The translations under genes were made by a program, and so were the position numbers. The notes beneath the pieces were generated by a model. That model searched no databases, was not told the DNA's origin, and worked only from the letters and a program-made list of their open reading frames with translations. DNA of 26,049 nucleotides from a virus. Within the stretch, counting starts at the first letter, position 1; each line of letters opens with the position of its first letter. The stretch spans positions 1 to 26,049 of the IMG/VR virus record IMGVR_UViG_3300022698_000005; one strand, written 5' to 3'. Positions 6,953 to 13,732 of this stretch are shown here, in pieces.

Positions 6953-7981
6953 CTATTTTTTCAATGATCTTGTGATGGCATCCATGTATGCCGCCATTCC
7001 TGGATCAACTTTTTCTTCAGCTTCTTCGGTCAGCTCAAGAGGTTCTTCATCAACCGAAGTGTCTTCAGTGATAAGTTCTTCTGCGGGGAAGTAGTTCTCT
7101 TTCAGAGTATCTAGCTTCTCAGCATAATCGTCTTCTGATTCAAAGTCTACGCCTTCAGCCAACGACTTCAGCTTAACAACTTGTGACTCAGTAAGACCTT
7201 CACACACGCTAGTGAATACTGCCTGCTTCTTAGACTCAGCCAGCTCTTTGCGCAAGGAAATAGTTTTTTCCATCTCAACATTGACAGACTCTTCCAACTC
7301 AGCAACTTTGCCAGCCAGTTCGTCTACTAGGTCAACTTTTTCTTCAGGAATGTCAATATAGTTTTCAGTGAACAAGTCACGTAGACCAACCATAAAGTTT
7401 TCTACGATTTCAGAACGTACACTTGACTCTACAGCCAATTCGTTCTCTTGCATCCACTCTTCAACAACGTATTCTAGATAGTCATCTAGCTTAGTTGATA
7501 GCGATTCTTGGATATCCATTTTCTCGGCTTCTAGGTCAGCTTCCAAGTCAACAGTTACAGATTCTAGGATCTCGTTAACTTTAGAAACAACAGCAGCTTC
7601 AAAGATAGTAGTAGCTTTGTCAGCAAACTCTTCGCTTAGGTCTTGACCAGCGAACATAGCAGAAACGTCTTCACTAATGTCAACGTCTTCAGCAGAGATT
7701 TGCTTAATTTCTTTGATAGATGTAGCAGTAGTTTCTTCCTGCTCAACTTCTTCGCCCATAGCACGCTTGTACATGGCTTGAAGTTCATCTTTCTTCATAC
7801 CCTTCATAGCGTCAGCCATAGCGTTGATCATACCGACTTTAGTCTTCGGTGCGGCAACTTGCTTGGGTGCGCTTTTTTTGATTTCTTTGCCAGCGTCGTC
7901 AGCGACTTTTTCGCCGTCAACTTCAGGGGCAGCTTGGGCTTCATCTAGACTTACGTCTTCGATTTTGTCCTGTTCTTGCAT
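6953..7981 (-). CDS. 22: Prohead core scaffold protein gp22
   Basis: 342 residues, longer than T4 gp22 (269). Main internal scaffold around which the gp23 shell assembles; it is degraded to peptides by gp21 during maturation. The protein is very acidic, predicted almost wholly helical with long coiled-coil-like stretches (about 115-270), and has a conserved C-terminal end (DPGMAAYMDAITRSLKK) like that of other T4-type gp22 proteins. Several L/I-x-E sites suitable for the protease are visible (for example GLTE, LITE, LELTE). A lysine/alanine-rich stretch near residues 32-48 is followed by GMINAMADAMKGMKKDELQAMY. ATG with GGAG 8 bases upstream. It lies between protease and capsid genes, the order seen across T4-type phages, and has its own late promoter. 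Confidence 0.93.
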   Translation of the reverse strand: MQEQDKIEDVSLDEAQAAPEVDGEKVADDAGKEIKKSAPKQVAAPKTKVGMINAMADAMKGMKKDELQAMYKRAMGEEVEQEETTATSIKEIKQISAEDVDISEDVSAMFAGQDLSEEFADKATTIFEAAVVSKVNEILESVTVDLEADLEAEKMDIQESLSTKLDDYLEYVVEEWMQENELAVESSVRSEIVENFMVGLRDLFTENYIDIPEEKVDLVDELAGKVAELEESVNVEMEKTISLRKELAESKKQAVFTSVCEGLTESQVVKLKSLAEGVDFESEDDYAEKLDTLKENYFPAEELITEDTSVDEEPLELTEEAEEKVDPGMAAYMDAITRSLKK

Positions 7982-8015
7982 GTGGATTACTCCTTTAGTT
8001 AGATCGTATTCAATC

Positions 8016-8023
8016 TATTTATA
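8016..8023 (-). promoter_or_regulatory. T4-type late promoter for gene 22
   Basis: Exact TATAAATA on the minus strand, expected start near 8010, leader about 29 bases to the ATG at 7981. It lies just after the gp21 stop codon at 8029. Confidence 0.78.
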
Positions 8024-8028
8024 AAAAC

Positions 8029-8682
8029 TTATAGCTTACTGATAAAATCAGTAAACACGGCAAGTTTTGCTTCTTCTAGTTCAGAACGAGAGGCTTTCTT
8101 AATCTCGTTTTGATAATCAGCAATAGTAGCTTCACGGATAACGCCATTCTCCCAAACCCATTCTTTATTTTCCATAATACCTTGAACAAAGGCATCAGGG
8201 GCAGAAGGGTCAGCTACAATATCGGCAGCAGTCGCCAAGTAGAAGTCATTCTGAACTTCAGCGATTCCTTGCTTATTCTGTTTAACAGAACCCATACCAC
8301 GGCTTGATACACCAAGCTGTGCGCCTTCGTCCATCAAAGACTTGACGATAGCGCCATAAGGGGTTTCTGTCATAATCTTAGCACGACCCATAAAATTGGC
8401 TCCGTCGCGCTTCAATTCCGTAATCATATGCGATACACGCTCAAGGTTAATGCTTGGACCTTGGGGGTGACCTAGTTCGCCGTATGCACGTTTCTTATTA
8501 ACATAAGTTTCGTTATAACGTTGTACTTCTTTATCTAGGACTTCTGCCGGATAGACTCTGCCGTTGCGATTCTTGATATCGCCCTGCATGAATACACCTT
8601 CAATGAAGTATTGTTTCTTGCCATCTTCTTTGGCTTCCGAGATATACTGGATATCTTCGTTGACTTCGCAAATGAGTTTCAT
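8029..8682 (-). CDS. 21: Prohead protease gp21
   Basis: 217 residues from the chosen ATG (MKLICEVNED). Serine protease (herpesvirus assemblin-like fold) that sits in the prohead core, then cleaves scaffold, capsid and itself. Catalytic motifs are visible: GELGHPQG with His72, and GVSSRGMGS with Ser127; the 55-residue spacing equals that of T4 gp21 (His85, Ser140). FIEGVFMQGDIKNRNGRVYP near 26-45 and the ADPSAPDAFVQG segment after the serine are family signatures. An upstream in-frame ATG at 8733 would add 17 residues, but it lies inside the preceding gene. The ATG at 8682 follows that gene's stop as TAATATG with AGGG before it, and matches usual gp21 starts. Confidence 0.93.
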   Translation of the reverse strand: MKLICEVNEDIQYISEAKEDGKKQYFIEGVFMQGDIKNRNGRVYPAEVLDKEVQRYNETYVNKKRAYGELGHPQGPSINLERVSHMITELKRDGANFMGRAKIMTETPYGAIVKSLMDEGAQLGVSSRGMGSVKQNKQGIAEVQNDFYLATAADIVADPSAPDAFVQGIMENKEWVWENGVIREATIADYQNEIKKASRSELEEAKLAVFTDFISKL

Positions 8683-8683
8683 A

Positions 8684-8935
8684 TTAGTACCCTGTGCTCG
8701 CGATTTGTGTGCCGTAAAGCGTATTGGCTCCACGCAGACCCTGACCTAGTTCCAATGATACTTCCATACCAGCACCAGCGCCAACATAGATTGTACCAAT
8801 GCTTCCGTCGTCTGCTTCATTACGAAGCGTCACAACGCCAGCCGAGGTGTCTGTGTTGAACACATATACGTTAGTTGAAGTAGTGAACTTGGTATTTGCC
8901 GCAGCAAGTTCTGTAGCAGTTCCAAGAATCTTCAT
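8684..8935 (-). CDS. Small hypothetical protein of the head-assembly operon
   Basis: 83 residues, no recognised family. The composition is glycine-, alanine- and threonine-rich with alternating hydrophobic residues (KFTTSTNVYVFNTDTSAGVVTLRNEA), which suggests a small beta-sandwich, as in head decoration or fibre-tip proteins. It is inserted between a prohead core gene and the gp21 protease gene. Its ATG overlaps the upstream stop as ATGA (8935-8932) and its stop nearly touches gp21's ATG as TAATATG, so it is translated in a coupled series with core components. A virion or prohead role is inferred from context only. No L/I-x-E protease site stands out except within LELGQ, which is not a match. 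Confidence 0.75.
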   Translation of the reverse strand: MKILGTATELAAANTKFTTSTNVYVFNTDTSAGVVTLRNEADDGSIGTIYVGAGAGMEVSLELGQGLRGANTLYGTQIASTGY

Positions 8936-9408
8936 TTTTTGCCACCGCTCATTGCTAGGTCTAGAAGCTTCATCATAACTTCAGGAGACTTGTCGATTTG
9001 AGCTTCCATTTTCTTTTTGTTGGCATCGTTGACTTTGTCATACAACTTGGTCAAAGCACTTGCAGACTGCATGTCGACCTTAACTTTTTTACCATTAGAA
9101 AACTTTACCGAAGCTGCGCCTTTAGTTTTGACGATATCGCGGAGTTGATCCATGACACCTTCGGTCAGTTGGACTTCTTCTTCAATTTCTTGAACTTCTT
9201 CGGCTTCTTCTTTGACTTCTTTAGTCGTGCCGTCGAACTGAGAATCCTTCGCAACAGGATGCTTTTTCTTATCGGTTTTATGTTTGGCTTTGAAGTCACG
9301 TTCGCCCTTTGAGCGAGGCTCCATGCCTACCACTTCTTCGTCGCCGTCTTTGCGACCGACCATATCGGCTGCAGCTTCAGATACGAATTCGCTAAACTTT
9401 TTAATCAT
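8932..9408 (-). CDS. Prohead core protein, gp68-like by position
   Basis: 158 residues. Highly charged: an N-terminal MIKKFSEFVSEAAADM helix, a lysine-rich middle (FKAKHKTDKKKHPVAK, residues 39-54), an acidic glutamate-rich stretch (65-79), then a helical C-terminal domain after LTEGVMDQLRD. LTE at 81-83 is a good L/I-x-E cleavage site for gp21, as expected for an internal core protein. It lies between the 64-residue gp67-like gene and gp21, where T4 has gene 68. T4 gp68 is similar in size (about 141) but I cannot align it confidently. ATG with GGGG 6 bases upstream; its first 8 bases overlap the end of the preceding gene. Confidence 0.75.
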   Translation of the reverse strand: MIKKFSEFVSEAAADMVGRKDGDEEVVGMEPRSKGERDFKAKHKTDKKKHPVAKDSQFDGTTKEVKEEAEEVQEIEEEVQLTEGVMDQLRDIVKTKGAASVKFSNGKKVKVDMQSASALTKLYDKVNDANKKKMEAQIDKSPEVMMKLLDLAMSGGKK

Positions 9409-9595
9409 CTGTATCCCCTTCGATACTAGGTTCTTCTTGTCCGGTAGACATGAAGGCTCCAGATACTTCTAGCTTTTTCAGCTCAACGGCATCTTGGACC
9501 TTGTTCATCAAAATATCATTGACTGCGGTTTTAAACCCAGCCACGTCACCAGAGGATACCGCAGCGATTGCGTCCTGTGTAGTATAATCACTCAT
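9401..9595 (-). CDS. 67: Prohead core protein gp67-like
   Basis: 64 residues; T4 gp67 is about 80. The pattern DAIAAVSSGDVAGFKTAVNDILMNKVQDAVELKKLEVSGA (8-47) is the short helical repeat seen in small core proteins directly downstream of the portal gene in marine T4-type phages: a D-A-I-x-x-V helix, then a longer amphipathic helix, then an acidic tail. T4 gp67 is an essential, highly processed internal core peptide that affects head shape. Here VELKKLE gives a possible L/I-x-E site. ATG preceded by GGAG. Its late promoter would give a leader of only about 13 bases. Identity rests on size, position and helix pattern. Confidence 0.75.
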   Translation of the reverse strand: MSDYTTQDAIAAVSSGDVAGFKTAVNDILMNKVQDAVELKKLEVSGAFMSTGQEEPSIEGDTDD

Positions 9596-9613
9596 GTCAA
9601 ATCTCCTGTAACA

Positions 9614-9621
9614 TATTTATA
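9614..9621 (-). promoter_or_regulatory. T4-type late promoter for the gp67-like gene
   Basis: Exact TATAAATA on the minus strand. Expected start near 9608, where the sequence CAGGAG begins, so the Shine-Dalgarno would lie at the very 5' end of the RNA, about 13 bases from the ATG at 9595. Confidence 0.75.
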
Positions 9622-9625
9622 AAAA

Positions 9626-11107
9626 TTAAATTTCTTCATCTTCGGCTGGACCTTCTTGTTCGATCTGCGCGTCGACTTCCTCGATCTCTTCCTCGGTTTG
9701 CATCAATACGTTCTTGCGAACCCACTCAGCCGAGTAGTATTTCCCAACGTATTCATCAAGGTCACGCAACGTATTCAAACGTTCTCTTAGGATCTCAGCA
9801 TTCTTCAGTTCGGTGAAGTGGTTATCTTCGAGGAAGTCATAATAGATCTTGCTCTTGATATCGTTCCACTCAGACTTAGTGATAACGCCTTTCAGAATTA
9901 GTTGACGTTCAAGGATAGTCTGGAACAACTCGGTAAAACGAAACCGCAAACGAGTAATAAACTTAGAAAACTTCAACTCGTCTCGAGTAATTTCTGAACC
10001 ACGACCAAGGTTAAACTGCCCCTCTGACTCCAAACGAGTAGTCGGAACATTCAAAGACTCATACAACTTCTTACGGAAATACAGAACGTCTTCGATCTCT
10101 CCGAGGTTCTGACCTCCAGGAAGTGTAGTGATCTCGGTTGAACGACCTTCGCCACGACGGGGCAACCAGTAATCTTCAAGCATGGTTAAGAACTTACGGT
10201 CGTCACGGACTTCGCCAGTGTTTGCATCGTACACAAGCTTATTCTTGTGCTTAACCATCATGTCACGCAGGTACTGTTCAGCCTTAGCTTTAGGCAAGTT
10301 ACCCACGTCGATATAGAAAATTCTACGCTCAGGTGCACGGGCGAGACGATAGATTACCGTAGCGTCTTCTAGCATCCGTAGCTGGTTGAGCGGTTTGATC
10401 GCCTTATGCATATGACTCAAAACCATTCTGTTATTTTGGTCTAGCATACCAGAGTGACAATAAGCAATAGAATCAGGGGCAATCTTGATACCCTGATTAC
10501 CAGCACTTACGCCCTTCGACGAATATAGGAAATACTCTTCATACTTCTTATTGAATAAAGATTGAGTAACTGGTGCTTTAGTGTCTTTCTTTTCAACCCG
10601 AACTTTTTTAATTTTTCTCGGATCGATGTATCTAATTTCTTGGACACCCTTTCTTGGGTTTTTATTATCGATCATTAGATGATAATACAGTCTTCCATCA
10701 ACATACCAATTCTTGAAGATGTCATATGCTCTGTTATTGAAATTGAGCATACCCAAAATATCTTCAAATTCATTACGGACAATATCTTTGATTGAATCGT
10801 CCATCTCTTCAACATTATCCAGAACAATAGAGACTGGATAGTCTTTCTCATTACCAACAATGGCTTCGTTCACAATATCATCAATTGCACGTTCACATTC
10901 AGGCTGCGCTGACATGTCGCGATAACGGGTAATTAGTTGCGCTTCATTCTTAGATTCGCTAGATACGTCAACAGTTGTACCGTAAACGCCACCTTCAGTA
11001 ACAGCAAGCGAGCCGTCTTCATTAGGCGGTGGAGCGAAAGAAGTCACATTAGGTTTGGTTTCTTCTTCTTTTTTTCCGAGTTGGAAACCAAATAATTCGA
11101 TAGCCAT
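9626..11107 (-). CDS. 20: Portal vertex protein gp20
   Basis: 493 residues, near T4 gp20 (524). Dodecameric portal at one head vertex, the channel for DNA packaging and ejection and the initiator of prohead assembly. Conserved segments include LITRYRDMSAQPECERAIDDIVNEAIV (58-84), EIRYIDPRKIKKVR (about 150), LNQLRMLEDATVIYRLARAPERRIFYIDVGNLPKAKAEQYL (about 236-276) and the LNVPTTRLESEGQFNLGRGSEITRDELKFSKFI block (about 343-375), all portal hallmarks widely used as T4-type markers. The C-terminal end is acidic (EEIEEVDAQIEQEGPAEDEEI). ATG with GAGG 7 bases upstream. It starts the head-assembly set 20-67-68-21-22-23 and follows gp19. Confidence 0.97.
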   Translation of the reverse strand: MAIELFGFQLGKKEEETKPNVTSFAPPPNEDGSLAVTEGGVYGTTVDVSSESKNEAQLITRYRDMSAQPECERAIDDIVNEAIVGNEKDYPVSIVLDNVEEMDDSIKDIVRNEFEDILGMLNFNNRAYDIFKNWYVDGRLYYHLMIDNKNPRKGVQEIRYIDPRKIKKVRVEKKDTKAPVTQSLFNKKYEEYFLYSSKGVSAGNQGIKIAPDSIAYCHSGMLDQNNRMVLSHMHKAIKPLNQLRMLEDATVIYRLARAPERRIFYIDVGNLPKAKAEQYLRDMMVKHKNKLVYDANTGEVRDDRKFLTMLEDYWLPRRGEGRSTEITTLPGGQNLGEIEDVLYFRKKLYESLNVPTTRLESEGQFNLGRGSEITRDELKFSKFITRLRFRFTELFQTILERQLILKGVITKSEWNDIKSKIYYDFLEDNHFTELKNAEILRERLNTLRDLDEYVGKYYSAEWVRKNVLMQTEEEIEEVDAQIEQEGPAEDEEI

Positions 11108-11130
11108 TTCTTTTCCTCAATAAAATAATA

Positions 11131-11159
11131 GGGGCAACATAATACTATTTATGCGCCCC
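11131..11159 (-). terminator. Hairpin after gp19, possible weak terminator overlapping the gene 20 promoter
   Basis: Minus-strand RNA: GGGGC (11159-11155), G, CATAA (11153-11149), loop ATAGTA, TTATG (11142-11138), TT, GCCCC (11135-11131), then TATTATTTTA. Ten pairs with a small internal loop and a T-rich but interrupted tail. The CATAAATA box lies in the 5' arm and loop, so RNA started there would not contain the hairpin. Confidence 0.55.
11146..11153 (-). promoter_or_regulatory. Variant late promoter (CATAAATA) for gene 20
   Basis: One mismatch from TATAAATA at its first position. Expected start near 11140, leader about 33 bases to the gp20 ATG at 11107. Position relative to the gene equals that of the exact boxes elsewhere in the window. 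Confidence 0.6.
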
Positions 11160-11176
11160 CATAAAACATTATTTAA

Positions 11177-11728
11177 TTAGATGCCGCCAGCGTTGCCGGT
11201 AGTGCCACCTGATACAGTCCAGTAATCGTATGCGAACGTTACTTGGAACTCTTCAATTGCATCTCCATTTTCCCAACCCAAGTCGATAGCTGCAACTACT
11301 GTGGGGAAGATACCAACGAAGTCATATACACGCAAGATTTCACCAGTCTTAGAGAACTGAGTTACCTGTGCATTCGCTTTATACAATGATGGGGCAGTAC
11401 CGCCAGCAGTGTTAACGTTGCCTTGGAACGAGTTAATGGCGTTTGACCATTGTTCCATAGCATTACGAATAGCGAAGTCTTCGTCGTTGATAATTGTTGG
11501 TGACCACTCTGCAAAAGTACGAGTACCAGCCACTTTGACTTGTCTACCGAAATACGGCACGTCAATTGATGACAGTGTCGCTTCCGGAATCTGGGCTGCC
11601 TTACACATAAATGGAACCTGTGCGTCAGCAACACCGTTGATCGGGTTGGTAATTTGTACTTGGAAGAGGGAGGGTCTAGCCCCTCCCGCTTTCAGAGCAC
11701 CTGAAAATTCGTTTACATTAAACGCCAT
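11177..11728 (-). CDS. 19: Tail tube protein gp19
   Basis: 183 residues; T4 gp19 is 163. Hexameric rings of this protein build the inner tail tube through which DNA passes, surrounded by the sheath. Conserved pattern: N-terminal NEFSGALKAGGARPSLFQVQI, FMCKAAQIPEATLSSIDVPYFGRQVKVAGTRTFAEWSPTIIND (about 40-82), the FAIRNAMEQWSNAIN helix (85-99), then a beta hairpin with LRVYDFVGIFPTVVAAIDLGWENGDAIEEFQVTFAYDYW (132-170), the classic end of the T4 tube family. ATG with GGAG about 10 bases upstream. It follows the sheath gene by 26 bases with no promoter of its own visible, so it is probably co-transcribed with gene 18. Confidence 0.96.
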   Translation of the reverse strand: MAFNVNEFSGALKAGGARPSLFQVQITNPINGVADAQVPFMCKAAQIPEATLSSIDVPYFGRQVKVAGTRTFAEWSPTIINDEDFAIRNAMEQWSNAINSFQGNVNTAGGTAPSLYKANAQVTQFSKTGEILRVYDFVGIFPTVVAAIDLGWENGDAIEEFQVTFAYDYWTVSGGTTGNAGGI

Positions 11729-11754
11729 TTTTTAGCTCTCCTGTTTAACTCTAT

Positions 11755-13668
11755 TTAGCCTGCGCGACCGACGATTTCGCTGAATTCGACGCCAGTACGG
11801 ACTGCAACAAAGTTCAACTGAATGAAGTTAATAGAACGTGCAGGCTTAATGTAGATGTCGCCAACAAATTCGTTTCTATCAATCACTTCGCCTGTGTTAT
11901 TAGTTCCATCACATACGACTTGGAAGTCAGTGATACCACGGCGTCCTTGTACGTCACGCAAGAAGGGTTCAACCAAATTGCGGAACTGCGAACGAGTAAA
12001 GTCATCGTTGAATTCAAACAGCGTGAAGTTGGCAGCAGTAGAGATTGCTTTCTCCAACACGATGAACAAACGACGGACGTTAATGCGATCAAACGCTGAA
12101 GGTTTAGCCAACATAGTCTTATCACCGTACAGGATAGTGCCCTGTCCAGGGAATGTTACTACAGGGTTGACACCTTTCTTGTAAAGTTGGTCACGATCAG
12201 CCTTAGACGGATTGTATGCCAGCTTAATTACGTTCTTGACGTTGCCACGGTTGAAGCCAGCAGGCGAGAACCAAGGATCGCGAGTCAAGTCAGTCTGAAC
12301 CATCAGACCAGCAGTGTCAGCGTTCAACGGAACATAGCGGTATACATCGTTGTACTTATCGTACTGATACTTCCAGCCAGAATCCATAACAGCGTATGAA
12401 GACGAAGGCAGACCATCACGGAATGCGATAATGTCATCACGCTCCTTACCGTCATATGCATTGTTGTTAACAACGTCAGCACGCTCAGGTGACAATACAA
12501 CCAAACAATCCTTACGAGTCTCAGCAATATTAGTGATCAAGTGAGTCGCCAAAGTTGTGTCAGCGTCAGCACCCAAGATCAAAGATACATCAACGTCTTC
12601 GCTAGATTTGAACTTATTATAAGCTGGAATCTTTTGTGCAGAAGTAGGTTGAGCACCATCTTTACCGTCAGTCATACTATCAGTGACAGGCAATGCCGCA
12701 GCACCAAAAGTCTTATTGGAAGCAGATGTACCAGCATTAGTAATGCTAGAATTATGCCCACCGAACCAAATGTATGCAGACTGCTGATTGATTACGTCTT
12801 TGTAATAGTTAGTTGCGCCCTGTTCTGTTTTAGCATCAGAAGCAACTGAAACTTCTTCATAAACTTCTAGAACAGTTCCGCTTTGACCTGAGAACTTACC
12901 GTCTTCATCAACAACTACAACATGGATAGCGTCGCCAGTAGCTCCAGCGTCAGTACCAAAGGCTGTGGTAGTTGGTGCTTGATCGATGTTACCGAAATAT
13001 TCCCAACGACGAGTTAGTGCAGGTGCATAGTTAGTAACAGTGTTACCAGTATAATCGCTGGTCAATGTTACCGTGTTACCAGACAGAGCAGAAATCTTCT
13101 TAGGCTCTTTATCTGGACCAAGCAACAAGATGTCGCCTGTAACGAACTGTGCTTCAGCGTTAGAAGAACCTTGACCGTCACCAGCTAGTGTTACTGTTGC
13201 GCTGTTTCTAGTCGCGTAGTAATTAGTTGATATAGTAGATTCCCATGCGTCAGAACCCTGACATACAGAGATCTTCAGTGAGTTACCCAACTCGCCAGCA
13301 TACTTGGCAACCCAGTCACCATGACCGGCTTGTGCTTGATAAGTTTCGTTATAATATTCTTCGTTTTCCACATATGTGCCGACCGCACCAGTTGTTGCGT
13401 TATTAGCGCCATTAACTGAACGAACAACATAAAGCTGGTTGCCATATGACAGGAAGTTTGCAGCAGTGAAAAAATCTGTTGCGGTGTTTGCGTCTGGTTT
13501 ATTGAAAACGTTAACGAGGCGATCTTCAGAATCAATTAAGACTCTTTGATTGACTGGACCCCATCTAAAGTGTCCTGCTAGTGCACCTTCAGTGGTGCTG
13601 ACTGCAGGAACGACAGTAGTGAGATCAATCTCGCTTACGTTCACTCCAGGTGATACTTGGAAAGGCAT
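11755..13668 (-). CDS. 18: Tail sheath protein gp18
   Basis: 637 residues, close to T4 gp18 (659). Contractile outer sheath that drives the tube through the host envelope. N-terminal VSPGVNVSEIDLTTVVPAVSTTEGALAGHFRWGPVNQR (about 4-41) is the typical sheath start; a variable middle (about 100-330) forms surface domains; the C-terminal part has INVRRLFIVLEKAISTAANFTLFEFND, FRNLVEPFLRDVQGRRGITDFQVVCD and the last strands FVGDIYIKPARSINFIQLNFVAVRTGVEFSE, which make the intersubunit mesh. A PGQGTILYGDKTMLA segment near 510 is also family-typical. ATG with GGAG 7 bases upstream; own late promoter at 13714-13721; gp19 follows. Confidence 0.97.
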   Translation of the reverse strand: MPFQVSPGVNVSEIDLTTVVPAVSTTEGALAGHFRWGPVNQRVLIDSEDRLVNVFNKPDANTATDFFTAANFLSYGNQLYVVRSVNGANNATTGAVGTYVENEEYYNETYQAQAGHGDWVAKYAGELGNSLKISVCQGSDAWESTISTNYYATRNSATVTLAGDGQGSSNAEAQFVTGDILLLGPDKEPKKISALSGNTVTLTSDYTGNTVTNYAPALTRRWEYFGNIDQAPTTTAFGTDAGATGDAIHVVVVDEDGKFSGQSGTVLEVYEEVSVASDAKTEQGATNYYKDVINQQSAYIWFGGHNSSITNAGTSASNKTFGAAALPVTDSMTDGKDGAQPTSAQKIPAYNKFKSSEDVDVSLILGADADTTLATHLITNIAETRKDCLVVLSPERADVVNNNAYDGKERDDIIAFRDGLPSSSYAVMDSGWKYQYDKYNDVYRYVPLNADTAGLMVQTDLTRDPWFSPAGFNRGNVKNVIKLAYNPSKADRDQLYKKGVNPVVTFPGQGTILYGDKTMLAKPSAFDRINVRRLFIVLEKAISTAANFTLFEFNDDFTRSQFRNLVEPFLRDVQGRRGITDFQVVCDGTNNTGEVIDRNEFVGDIYIKPARSINFIQLNFVAVRTGVEFSEIVGRAG

Positions 13669-13713
13669 CGTTTATCTCCTTCTCATTTAAGAGCCATTTT
13701 TATATTCTCAAGG

Positions 13714-13721
13714 TATTTATA
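13714..13721 (-). promoter_or_regulatory. T4-type late promoter for genes 18-19
   Basis: Exact TATAAATA preceded by a run of T on the minus strand. Expected start near 13708, leader about 40 bases to the gp18 ATG at 13668. It lies between the gp17 stop (13733) and gene 18. Confidence 0.78.
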
Positions 13722-13732
13722 AAAACAGGTAT

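Noticed and set aside
8036-8054. Perfect palindrome TTACTGAT-AAA-ATCAGTAA at the end of gp21
   Set aside because: AT-rich, inside coding sequence, and the next T run is about 10 bases away, so a terminator call is weak.
8683-8733. Upstream start for gp21 (17 extra residues)
   Set aside because: That ATG lies inside the 83-residue gene; the ATG at 8682 has a coupled TAATATG junction and gives the usual gp21 N-terminus.
11745-11754. CTAAATA-like sequence ahead of gene 19
   Set aside because: It includes the gp18 stop codon and misses key positions of the late box; gp19 is more simply read through from the gene 18 promoter.
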